From an uncultured Rhodovulum sp. (lineage in GTDB: Bacteria > Pseudomonadota > Alphaproteobacteria > Rhodobacterales > Rhodobacteraceae), in the NCBI GenBank assembly GCA_946221765.1, contig CAMIMK010000059.1:1-12763 (forward strand): a stretch of 12,763 nucleotides of DNA. Direction: 5' to 3'. Positions 5,002 to 12,763 of this stretch are shown piece after piece. The translations under genes were made by a program, and so were the position numbers. The notes below the pieces were generated by a model. The model saw only the letters and a list, made by a program, of their open reading frames with translations. It was not told the origin of the DNA and ran no database searches. How positions within the stretch are numbered: the stretch's first letter is position 1; each line of letters opens with the position of its first letter.

Positions 5002-6448
5002 AGCCGCGCCAGAAGGCGACGGTAAGAAGCGCATAGACCGTCACGATCTCCAGCCGGCCCACCAGCATCAGGAAGGAGCACACCCATTTCCCGGCATCGG
5101 GCAGCGGCGCATAGCTGCCGACCGGACCGATCACTGGTCCGAAGCCCGGCCCCACGTTGGTGATCATCGCCGCCGCCCCGGAAATGGCACTGAGCGCGTC
5201 GACCCCGATCAGAACCAGCGCCACTGCCCCCAGCGCGAGGGTCAGGAAGAAGGCCATGAAATAGGCGATGACCGAGTTCAGCACCGTCTCGGACATCGCT
5301 TCGCCCTGATAGCGGGGAATGTGCACGGCATTCGGGCTGTGCAGGCGGTGCAGCTCGACCCGGATCGTCTCGAAGAGGATCTGGTAGCGGAAGACCTTCG
5401 GTCCCCCGGTGGTGGATCCCGAGCATCCGCAGATCATCATCGCACAGAAGAACAACGTCTGGGCGAGCCCGCCCCACAGCGAATAGTCGGTGGTGGCGAA
5501 GCCGGTCGTGGTGATGACCGAGGCGAGGTTGAACAGCACCTCGCGGATCGTGCGCTCGTGGATGCCCTCGCCCGCCAGCCAGCGCGCGAAGACAAGCCCG
5601 ATGGCAAGGGCGAGGTAGATGCCGAAGAAGGTCCGGACCTGGGTATCGCGGACCAGCGCGCCCATGTCCCCGCGCGCCATCTGCACATAGCGGATGAAGG
5701 ACACCGCGCCGAGCAGCATGAAGACCGTCGCCACATACTGCGCCCCGGGCGGAAAGCGTGCGAAGGAGCTGTCGTAATTCGCCATGCCGCCGGTCGCCAC
5801 GCTCGACATGGCATGGACGACGACGTCGATCCCCGACAGCCCCGCCCAGGCAAAGCCGAGGCCGCAGGCGAGGGTCAGCACCAGATAGGTGACGCCGATC
5901 GAGAGGGCGACCGTCTTCGCGCGCGGCATGGCCTTGCCGAGGGTGTTGAAATCGGCGTTCTTCAGCATCTGCATGCCACCGATGTTGAGGATCGGCAGCA
6001 GGATCAGGGCCAGCAGGATCACCCCGATCCCGCCCGTCCAGGTGACGAGCCCGCGCCAGAGCAGGACGCCGGGCGGCATTCCGTCGAGCCCCACCATCAC
6101 GGTCGCGCCGGTGGCGGTCATGGCCGAGACCATCTCGAAATAGGCATCGGTGAAATCGAGCCGCGCCGAGCCGAGCATCAGCGGGATCACCGCCACCGCC
6201 GGCAGGAGCGCCCAGGAGACGACCGTCATCAGGAAGCCCTGCCGCAGGCTGAGCGCCGTCGAGCGGTGGGGGGCGCAGGCGAAGACGAGCGAGGCGCCCG
6301 CGACGATCGTCATCACCGCCGAGACGGCGAAGGCGACGGCATCGGAATGCCCCGCGGCGATATCGACGACCATTGGCAGCGCCATCAGCCCGCCGAGCAT
6401 CAGCATGAGCCAGCCGACCACATAGGCGACCGGGCGAACATCGATCAT
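5000..6448 (-). CDS. trkH: Trk-type potassium uptake channel subunit TrkH
   Basis: A 482-aa inner-membrane protein that conducts K+ into the cell, normally gated by the cytoplasmic NAD/ATP-binding ring TrkA. The four-repeat pore architecture is visible through its filter segments: TATGAT (111-116), SVATGGMA (216-223), TTTGFAT (313-319) and TNVGPGFGP (430-438). The conserved intramembrane gate loop CGCSGSTTGGPK (340-351) and the C-terminal MLVGRLEIVT (461-470) are also present. Length matches the family (about 480-500). The ATG at 6448 begins the first hydrophobic helix. It is monocistronic here: trkA is not adjacent, as is common. It is convergent with rpsI and shares the terminator region at its 3' end. 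Confidence 0.95.
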   Translation of the reverse strand: MIDVRPVAYVVGWLMLMLGGLMALPMVVDIAAGHSDAVAFAVSAVMTIVAGASLVFACAPHRSTALSLRQGFLMTVVSWALLPAVAVIPLMLGSARLDFTDAYFEMVSAMTATGATVMVGLDGMPPGVLLWRGLVTWTGGIGVILLALILLPILNIGGMQMLKNADFNTLGKAMPRAKTVALSIGVTYLVLTLACGLGFAWAGLSGIDVVVHAMSSVATGGMANYDSSFARFPPGAQYVATVFMLLGAVSFIRYVQMARGDMGALVRDTQVRTFFGIYLALAIGLVFARWLAGEGIHERTIREVLFNLASVITTTGFATTDYSLWGGLAQTLFFCAMMICGCSGSTTGGPKVFRYQILFETIRVELHRLHSPNAVHIPRYQGEAMSETVLNSVIAYFMAFFLTLALGAVALVLIGVDALSAISGAAAMITNVGPGFGPVIGPVGSYAPLPDAGKWVCSFLMLVGRLEIVTVYALLTVAFWRG

Positions 6449-6487
6449 CGGCTTCCGTGCGGGCTGTCAGGCTGCGGTTCGCGCCAG

Positions 6488-6516
6488 AGCGTTGCCGCAG
6501 GGCGATGTGCTGTCAA
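6488..6516 (-). promoter_or_regulatory. Possible trkH promoter
   Basis: On the minus strand a consensus -35 TTGACA (6516-6511) is followed at 17 bp by the weak -10 AACGCT (6493-6488), which would give a leader of roughly 30-35 nt before the trkH ATG. The -35 is perfect but the -10 is poor, so this is tentative. Confidence 0.4.
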
Positions 6517-6599
6517 GGCAGCCCGCGCCGCCGCCGGGGCCTCCCCCCTGCAAAGGCTCGCCCGTCGGGATGCAGGCGCTCCGGACGCGCAACCGCCCA

Positions 6600-6648
6600 C
6601 CGGCCATCGGGCCGGAGGCGGGACAGCAGGCCCGCCCTCCCTGTCCCG
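6600..6648 (-). terminator. Two stacked stems after the ABC transporter operon
   Basis: Immediately after the ATPase stop codon on the minus strand comes CGGGACAG (6648-6641) / CTGTCCCG (6626-6619), an 8-bp perfect stem with a 14-nt loop. It is followed by CCGGCC (6615-6610) / GGCCGG (6605-6600) around a 4-nt loop. No T-tract follows, so this may be a processing or Rho-assisted end. The rest of 6449-6599 holds the possible trkH promoter and no gene I can support. Confidence 0.5.
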
Positions 6649-7398
6649 TCACCCCACCCGGCGCAGGAAGGCCTGCAGGCGCGGGTCCCGTGGCGTCTCG
6701 AAGATCGCGGCGGGGGGGCCCTGCTCGACGATTCGCCCCTCGTCCATGAACAGGATGCGGTCGGCGACCTCGCGGGCGAACTGCATCTCGTGGGTGACGA
6801 TCAGCATCGTCTGCCGCTCGGCGGCGACGCGGCGCAGCAGGGCGAGGACCTCGCCCACCCATTCGGGATCGAGCGCCGAGGTCGGCTCGTCCACCAGCAT
6901 CAGTTCCGCGCCCAGCGCCATGGCCCGGCCGATGCCGACCCGCTGCTGCTGCCCGCCGGACAGGGCCGCCGGATAGGCGTCGCCCCGGTCGGCGAGGCCG
7001 ATCCGGGCGAGGATGTCATCGGCGCGGGCATCGGCCGCGGCGCGCGACAGGCCCTTCACCACGATCAGCGCCTCGGTGATGTTCTGCCGCGCGGTCCGGT
7101 TCGCGAAAAGGGCATAGGTCTGGAAGACGAAGGCGGTGCGGCGGCGCAGCGCCAGGATCTCGCGCCCCGTCGCGCGGGCGGCATCGAGGGTGAGATCGCC
7201 GAGGGTGATGCGCCCGGCGTCGGGGGTGTCGAGGAAGTTCAGGCAGCGCAGCAGCGTCGACTTGCCGGTCCCGGACGGGCCGATGATGACGATCCGCTCG
7301 CCCGGCGCGATGTCGAGGTCGATCCCGGCCAGCACGGTGCGGTCGCCGAAGTGCTTGGTCAGGCCCGCGATGCGGACGGCCGGCCTGTCCCCCGTCAT
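6649..7398 (-). CDS. Polar amino acid ABC transporter, ATP-binding protein
   Basis: A 249-aa cytoplasmic ATPase that powers the importer encoded just upstream. All motifs are intact: Walker A GPSGTGKST (40-48), Q-loop Q93 in FVFQTYALF, signature LSGGQQQR (147-154), Walker B LMLVDEP (167-173), and switch H203 in VTHEMQFA. The HisP/GlnQ/TcyN subgroup of polar amino acid transporters is the closest match by eye. The ATG at 7398 overlaps the permease stop (ATGA), indicating coupling. The frame stays open upstream through the permease gene, but that part is not amino-acid-transporter sequence. It is the last gene of the operon. Confidence 0.95.
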   Translation of the reverse strand: MTGDRPAVRIAGLTKHFGDRTVLAGIDLDIAPGERIVIIGPSGTGKSTLLRCLNFLDTPDAGRITLGDLTLDAARATGREILALRRRTAFVFQTYALFANRTARQNITEALIVVKGLSRAAADARADDILARIGLADRGDAYPAALSGGQQQRVGIGRAMALGAELMLVDEPTSALDPEWVGEVLALLRRVAAERQTMLIVTHEMQFAREVADRILFMDEGRIVEQGPPAAIFETPRDPRLQAFLRRVG

Positions 7399-8066
7399 CG
7401 CACGAAGGCCCGGCCGAGGCGGGTCTCCAGCCGCCGCTGCACCACCGACAGCGCCTCGACGATCGCCCAGTAGATCAGCGCGACGACAAGGAACGCCTCG
7501 AGGTAGCGGAAACTGCCCGCCGCCTCCTTCTGCGCGGCGCCCATCATCTCGGTGACGCCGAGGGTGAAGGCGAGCGAGGTGCTCTTGATGAGGTCGATGA
7601 AGTAGTTGAGCAGCGTCGGCGCCGCGACCCGGGCCGCCTGCGGCAGGATGATCCGGCGCATCAGCTGCAACCGGGTCATGCCGACCGATGCCCCCGCCTC
7701 CCACTGGCTGCGGTCGATGCCGAGGATGGCGCCGCGGATGCTCTCGGCCATGTAGGCGGAGAAATGCAGCGTCAGTCCGGTGACGGCTGCGGTCACGCCG
7801 TCGATGCTGCGGAAGGCCTCCACCAGCTGCGGCAGGCCGTAATAGAAGAGGAAGAGCTGCACGAGGAGCGGCGTACCGCGGAAGAAGCTGATGTAGACCC
7901 CGACCAGGCGATCGAGGACCGGAACCTTGAGCACGCGCACGATGGCGAGCGCGGCGGCAAGCACCAACGCGATGGCCATCGAGACGAGCGCCATGCCGAG
8001 AGTCAGCGGCACATAGCGCAGGATCACGGGCACGAGGCCCGCCATGTAGTCCAGGTCCAGGATCAT
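7395..8066 (-). CDS. Polar amino acid ABC transporter, permease (TcyL-like)
   Basis: A 223-aa inner-membrane permease of the His/Glu/Gln family. It has VYISFFRGTPLLVQLFLFYYGLP (58-79; core FFRGTPLLVQLF), a signature of this group, and the cytoplasmic EAA coupling loop EAGASVGMTRLQLMRRIILP (123-142) that docks on the ATPase. About five hydrophobic helices are visible. Only one permease gene is present, so the transporter is probably a homodimer, as in cystine TcyL-type systems. It begins 18 nt after the binding-protein stop and overlaps the ATPase start by 4 nt. Confidence 0.94.
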   Translation of the reverse strand: MILDLDYMAGLVPVILRYVPLTLGMALVSMAIALVLAAALAIVRVLKVPVLDRLVGVYISFFRGTPLLVQLFLFYYGLPQLVEAFRSIDGVTAAVTGLTLHFSAYMAESIRGAILGIDRSQWEAGASVGMTRLQLMRRIILPQAARVAAPTLLNYFIDLIKSTSLAFTLGVTEMMGAAQKEAAGSFRYLEAFLVVALIYWAIVEALSVVQRRLETRLGRAFVR

Positions 8067-8084
8067 CGGGCCGCGCTCAGCGGG

Positions 8085-8834
8085 TCACTCGAGGGGGGTC
8101 GTCACGTCGGCCGCGAGCCACTTCTCCGAAATCTCGCGGAGCTTGCCGCTCTCCTTCAGCCTGGTGATCGCCGCATCCACCCGGTCCCGCATGGCCCGCC
8201 CGGCCTCGTCGTTGCGGAAGGGCAGCGCGTTGCGGATCTCGGAGAAGGGCGGGCCGGCAAGCTGGAGCGGCAGCGGCGATTCCGCGATCACCTGCGCCGA
8301 GGACACCCGGTCCATGACGAAGGCATCGACGCGGCCGAGGGCGGTATCCTGCTCGATGTTGCTCTCATAGGTCCGGATGGTGATCTCGGAGGCGAAGGGC
8401 AGGTCGCGCAGGAGCTGCTCGAAATTCGAGCCGAGGTTAACCGCCACCGTCTTGCCGCGCAGGTCCTCGACGGAATGGATGGTGTCGTTGCCCCTGCGCG
8501 TCACCACCTGCGCGCCGTCGTAGACGTAGGGTTGCGTGAAGACAAACTTGGCCTCGCGCTCCGGGGTGACGGTGATCTGGTTGGCAACGGTGTCGAGACG
8601 CCCGGCCTCCAGCGCGCCGATCAGCCCGGAAAAGGCCATGGTACTGAATTCGATGGTATCGCCGGTCTCGGCAGCGATGGCATTCATGAAATCCACCTCG
8701 AAACCCTGCAGCACGTCCTCCTTGACGAAGGTGAAGGGGAAATAGCCGCCGGACATGCCGACCCGGATCGTCTCCGCGCTTGATGGCGCCGCGAGCGCGA
8801 TCACGGCCGCAAAGGCGAGAGCGATGTGTTTCAT
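8085..8834 (-). CDS. Periplasmic amino acid (probably cystine) binding protein
   Basis: A 249-aa type II solute-binding protein that captures substrate in the periplasm. Residues 1-20 are a signal peptide (MKHIALAFAAVIALAAPSSA) with cleavage likely before ETIRVG; there is no lipobox Cys. Family motifs are FPFTF, LQGFEVDFMNAIA, the AGRLDTVANQITVTPER segment, and VNLGSNFEQLLRD with RVDAFVMDR in the second lobe. The LGSNFEQ-type segment most resembles cystine-binding proteins (TcyA/TcyJ/TcyK), but substrate cannot be fixed from sequence. The ATG at 8834 is chosen because it starts the signal peptide and a GGGGGA ribosome site lies 8 nt upstream; the longer frame to 9032 would run into katE. It is the first gene of the SBP-permease-ATPase operon. 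No convincing promoter is seen in 8835-8937. Confidence 0.93.
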   Translation of the reverse strand: MKHIALAFAAVIALAAPSSAETIRVGMSGGYFPFTFVKEDVLQGFEVDFMNAIAAETGDTIEFSTMAFSGLIGALEAGRLDTVANQITVTPEREAKFVFTQPYVYDGAQVVTRRGNDTIHSVEDLRGKTVAVNLGSNFEQLLRDLPFASEITIRTYESNIEQDTALGRVDAFVMDRVSSAQVIAESPLPLQLAGPPFSEIRNALPFRNDEAGRAMRDRVDAAITRLKESGKLREISEKWLAADVTTPLE

Positions 8835-8937
8835 GGAGAGGTCCCCCTGTTCTATCGCCGTAGAGGGTAGCACGGCGAACGGGCTTGGCGAGAGGGAACC
8901 GCCATGCCCTTCGTCAAGCCGGGGATGCCCCGCGACG

Positions 8938-11028
<2,091 letters not shown>

Positions 11029-11328
11029 GTCTGGGGTCTTTCCTGTCTGCTGGCCCGGGTGGCTGGCTGCGGCCTCACCGCCCGGGATGGCGGGATGGCG
11101 GGACTTCGCGGCAACGGACGCGCACCGCGCAGGCGGCGGGTGGGGGCAATACCCCGGCGAGGCCGGCCTCCACGGCGTCAAGGACGCGGCGGCGTTTTTC
11201 GTCGAGATGACGGGCGATCCGGCCTGCCCAGATCAAGAAGCCACGTCCGGTGCGGTCCATTGCAAAGTCTCCCAGATGTTCTTCCTTGGGAGAACAATCC
11301 GGGAGGCCGACATATGTTCCGCCCGGGC
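11029..11328. other. katE upstream region (300 bp)
   Basis: The spacer between osmC-like and katE holds one possible short gene (11075-11260, listed separately) and no convincing -35/-10 pair. A GGAAC on the minus strand near the 5' end (around 11309-11313) lacks a correctly spaced CGTT, so a general-stress EcfG promoter is not supported. I found no clear OxyR-type dyad. Confidence 0.5.
11075..11260 (-). CDS. Possible 61-aa leader protein upstream of katE
   Basis: The ATG at 11260 has a good GGGAG ribosome site about 8 nt upstream, and the frame ends 46 nt before the katE ATG on the same strand. The first half, MDRTGRGFLIWAGRIARHLDEK then RRRVLDAVEAGLAGVLPPP, looks like a plausible amphipathic basic helix. 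The second half (CAVRVRCREVPPSRHPGR) looks less protein-like. It could be a small katE-associated protein or a chance frame in GC-rich DNA. I recognise no family. Confidence 0.35.
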   Translation of the reverse strand: MDRTGRGFLIWAGRIARHLDEKRRRVLDAVEAGLAGVLPPPAACAVRVRCREVPPSRHPGR

Positions 11329-11790
11329 CTACGGCACCGGGATGCAGACCACCTCGGTGCGGACGGAATTGGCGATGAAGCACTCGTCATGGGCGGCATG
11401 GTGGAGCCGGAGGATCTCCGCCGCCGCGGGCGCGGGATCCTGCCCCCAGAGGATGCGCGGCCGCAGCGTGACCCGCGACACCCAGAAGCGGCCGTGATCG
11501 GTCTTCTCCATCACGCCTTCGGCGTGATCCTCGTAGCGGTCGACCACGAGGCCGGCCTTTGCCGCCAGATGCAGGAAGGTGAGCATGTGGCAGGAGGAGA
11601 GGCTCGCGACAAAGGCCTCTTCCGGATCGACGCCGGCCGGGTCGGAATGGCGCGGGACGACATGCGGCGAGGAAGAGGCCCGCAGCACCACCCCGCCATC
11701 GAAGGCCCAGCTGTGGCCGCGGCCATAGCGGTTGTCGGCAAAGGCCTCGCCCGGCGCGCGCTCCCAGGTCACGGTTGCCGTATAGGCCAT
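11329..11790 (-). CDS. OsmC/Ohr-family peroxiredoxin-like protein
   Basis: A 153-aa cytosolic thiol peroxidase-type protein, expected to reduce organic or fatty acid hydroperoxides. The family's two redox cysteines are C67 in ASLSSCHMLTFLHLA and C137 in HDECFIANSV, each in its usual helix context, with E58 in DPEEAFVASL as the conserved acidic residue. It differs from classical Ohr (shorter N-terminus, HMLTFLHLA helix) and is nearer to the general OsmC/YhfA-like branch, so the substrate is uncertain. The ATG at 11790 is chosen for the strong GGGGAGGGAGGG site just upstream and for homology from residue 2; the frame extends to 11847 without family similarity. It sits upstream of katE on the same strand, suggesting a peroxide-defence neighbourhood. 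Confidence 0.92.
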   Translation of the reverse strand: MAYTATVTWERAPGEAFADNRYGRGHSWAFDGGVVLRASSSPHVVPRHSDPAGVDPEEAFVASLSSCHMLTFLHLAAKAGLVVDRYEDHAEGVMEKTDHGRFWVSRVTLRPRILWGQDPAPAAAEILRLHHAAHDECFIANSVRTEVVCIPVP

Positions 11791-11818
11791 CGCCCTCCCT
11801 CCCCTGCCACCGGGCGCG

Positions 11819-11847
11819 ATCCTAGAAGGAAGACCCCCACCCCTCAA
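11819..11847 (-). promoter_or_regulatory. Likely promoter of the osmC-like gene
   Basis: On the minus strand TTGAGG (11847-11842), a 17-bp spacer and TAGGAT (11824-11819) form a -35/-10 pair matching four of six consensus positions each. The start of transcription would fall about 20 nt upstream of the ATG at 11790, leaving room for the ribosome site. Confidence 0.55.
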
Positions 11848-11879
11848 TCCCGCACGCCGCCCAGCGGGCAGGTCCTCGA

Positions 11880-11908
11880 TTGCACACCGCGCTCCGGCCC
11901 GCTACGAG
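11880..11908 (+). promoter_or_regulatory. Possible promoter of the PhnA-domain gene
   Basis: TTGCAC (11880-11885), a 17-bp spacer and TACGAG (11903-11908) are placed so that transcription would begin near 11915, just before the AGGAGG ribosome site. Both hexamers are imperfect, so this is tentative. Confidence 0.35.
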
Positions 11909-11928
11909 CGACGGATCGGATGAGGAGG

Positions 11929-12243
11929 ATGCCCGTGGCGGCCGAGGACGACAGCGACGAGAGCTATGTCTATGACGAGGCCAGCGGCGAGTGGATTCCG
12001 GCCGCGCAGGCTGCGGCGCCGGAGGGTCGGCCCGAGGCAAGGGACTCGGCCGGGACCCTCCTCGCGGACGGGGATCAGGTCGTCCTCATCAAGGACCTGA
12101 AGGTGAAGGGCGCCGGCCAGACCCTGAAGCAGGGCACCGTCATCCGCTCGATCCGGCTGACCGACAACCCCGAGGAAATCGACTGTCGCCACGAGAGCAT
12201 CCGCGGCCTTGTCCTGCGCACTGAATTCGTCCGCAAGCGCTGA
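11929..12243 (+). CDS. PhnA-domain (YjdM-like) protein without N-terminal zinc ribbon
   Basis: A 104-aa protein if started at ATG 11929. Residues 39-104 are a PhnA/YjdM C-terminal domain: SAGTLLADGDQVVLIKDLKV (40-59), KGAGQTLKQGTVIRSIRL and EEIDCRHESIRGLVLRTEFVRK. The E. coli protein has a Cys4 zinc ribbon at its N-terminus; here it is replaced by an acidic segment with YVYDEASGEWIPA. Despite the name, the family has no proven role in phosphonate breakdown. Start choice is open. AGGAGG at 11923-11928 abuts ATG 11929 but sits an ideal 6 nt before an in-frame GTG at 11935, which would give 102 aa. An in-frame ATG at 11920 has no ribosome site. It diverges from the osmC-like gene. Confidence 0.88.
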   Translation: MPVAAEDDSDESYVYDEASGEWIPAAQAAAPEGRPEARDSAGTLLADGDQVVLIKDLKVKGAGQTLKQGTVIRSIRLTDNPEEIDCRHESIRGLVLRTEFVRKR

Positions 12244-12551
12244 GCGGCTGTCCGAACGCCCGGGCGATTCGCTCCAGCGGGTGGCTTCGCGCCCCGGTCC
12301 GTCCGTCAGGCATTGACCCAAGATCCCGCGCCGGACCTCGCGCCGCCGAAATTACAGACAATCCTTGAAGACCCGGGCCCCCCGGCGCCCGGATCGCCTC
12401 GCAATTCGATCATGCACGCGCGATCGGACAGGCTATGCTGCGCCGCCGAGAGCCGCTGGACAGACCGAGGCAGGGCTGGCCCATCGGAACGCCGGGGCGA
12501 ATTGCGGATTGTCAGCGCGCCAGCCGTCACGCAGGGAAGGAGACCATCGAG
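12244..12551. other. Gene-free spacer (308 bp)
   Basis: I find no supportable gene between the PhnA-domain gene and the DUF2934 gene. Frames here have skewed Pro/Arg composition and weak ribosome sites. The stretch contains a short stem CCGGGC (12373-12378) / GCCCGG (12387-12392) and a TATGCT (12434-12439) without a good -35 partner. Any promoter for the downstream gene is unresolved. Confidence 0.5.
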
Positions 12552-12763
12552 ATGCAACCGGATGAGACCGAGATCGCCAAGACGGCCCATGAGATCTGGG
12601 AAGCGGATGGCCGCCCCGACGGCAAGGCCGAGGAACACTGGCACCGCGCCCGCGCGGAGCTGACCGCACGCAAGGAGCCGGCCGCGGCCGAAGCGGCGGC
12701 GCCGGAGGAAGCCCCGGCCCCGGAGGCCGAGACGGCCGAGGCTGCGGCGCCAGAGGCGCCCGC
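12552..12763 (+). CDS. DUF2934-domain protein (C-terminus beyond window)
   Basis: Seventy codons are visible from the ATG at 12552, which follows GGAG (12539-12542) at 9 nt. Residues 6-37 match the short DUF2934 motif: a helix, HEIWEADGRPDGKAEEHW, then ARAEL. From residue 43 on the sequence is an Ala/Glu/Pro-rich low-complexity tail (repeated EAAAPE-like units) that is likely disordered and continues past the right edge. DUF2934 has no assigned function; it is common as a small N-terminal domain in alphaproteobacteria. Confidence 0.85.
   Translation, partial: MQPDETEIAKTAHEIWEADGRPDGKAEEHWHRARAELTARKEPAAAEAAAPEEAPAPEAETAEAAAPEAP

Noticed and set aside
4958..6976. Open frame of 672 codons on the plus strand, antisense to trkH
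   Set aside because: The product is a His/Arg/Gln/Asp-rich shadow of trkH with no recognisable family; the minus-strand TrkH has all its filter motifs.
8864..8917. TTGACG and TACCCT on the minus strand as a promoter for the amino acid importer
   Set aside because: Neither hexamer has a partner at 16-18 bp; the pair itself is too far apart.
11309..11313. GGAAC on the minus strand as a possible EcfG general-stress promoter for katE
   Set aside because: No CGTT at the required 16-17 bp spacing; the nearest GTT is too far.
12365..12565. Short plus-strand frames in the 12244-12551 spacer
   Set aside because: Arg/Pro/Ala-rich, no ribosome site, and they overlap the DUF2934 gene start in another frame.

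Overview
This is a GC-rich (clearly above 65% by eye) chromosomal segment that reads as an alphaproteobacterium, most likely of the order Rhodobacterales. The ribosomal protein S9 has the N-terminal acidic/Ala extension and the conserved body I associate with that group. The small HemP protein, the clade-2 catalase and the short PhnA-domain protein with an acidic N-terminus fit the same picture. The taxonomic call is from recognition of protein sequences, not from a search.

Layout, left to right. (i) 1-1618 minus: the first 539 codons of a Cu+-type P1B ATPase (CopA) with two heavy-metal-binding domains; its C-terminus lies beyond the left edge. Its promoter carries a textbook CueR/MerR-family operator in a 19-bp spacer. 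(ii) Divergent from it, 1809-2482 plus: hemP (haem uptake/regulation) overlapping by 4 nt an uncharacterised 163-aa Cys-containing protein, preceded by a 19-bp perfect palindrome that may be an iron-responsive operator. (iii) 2483-2571: structured DNA, an imperfect 58-bp hairpin plus a GC-rich stem. (iv) 2572-3531 minus: a zinc-less MDR-family NADPH:quinone-type oxidoreductase. (v) 3627-3800 plus: a 57-aa two-helix membrane protein. (vi) 3978-4927 plus: the rplM-rpsI ribosomal operon with a recognisable promoter, a leader hairpin and a strong intrinsic terminator. (vii) 5000-6448 minus: TrkH potassium channel subunit. (viii) 6649-8834 minus: a three-gene polar amino acid ABC importer (binding protein, permease, ATPase), most like cystine systems. 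(ix) 8938-11028 minus: large-subunit catalase KatE, with a possible 61-aa leader ORF upstream. (x) 11329-11790 minus: OsmC/Ohr-family protein. (xi) 11929-12243 plus: PhnA-domain protein. (xii) 12552-12763 plus: start of a DUF2934 protein running off the right edge.

Functionally the window is mostly housekeeping plus stress physiology: copper export beside haem/iron control, K+ uptake, probable cystine import next to catalase, and an OsmC-type protein upstream of the catalase. Grouping peroxide-defence genes with a sulphur-amino-acid importer is plausible but is inference from adjacency. I did not see mobile elements with transposases, tRNAs, rRNAs, CRISPR arrays or a phage/defence island. The parts most worth a second look are the two back-to-back metal-type operators at 1650-1710, the hemP-coupled unknown protein, the 2482-2539 inverted-repeat element, the KatE residue change at the HPII crosslink position, and several short genes.
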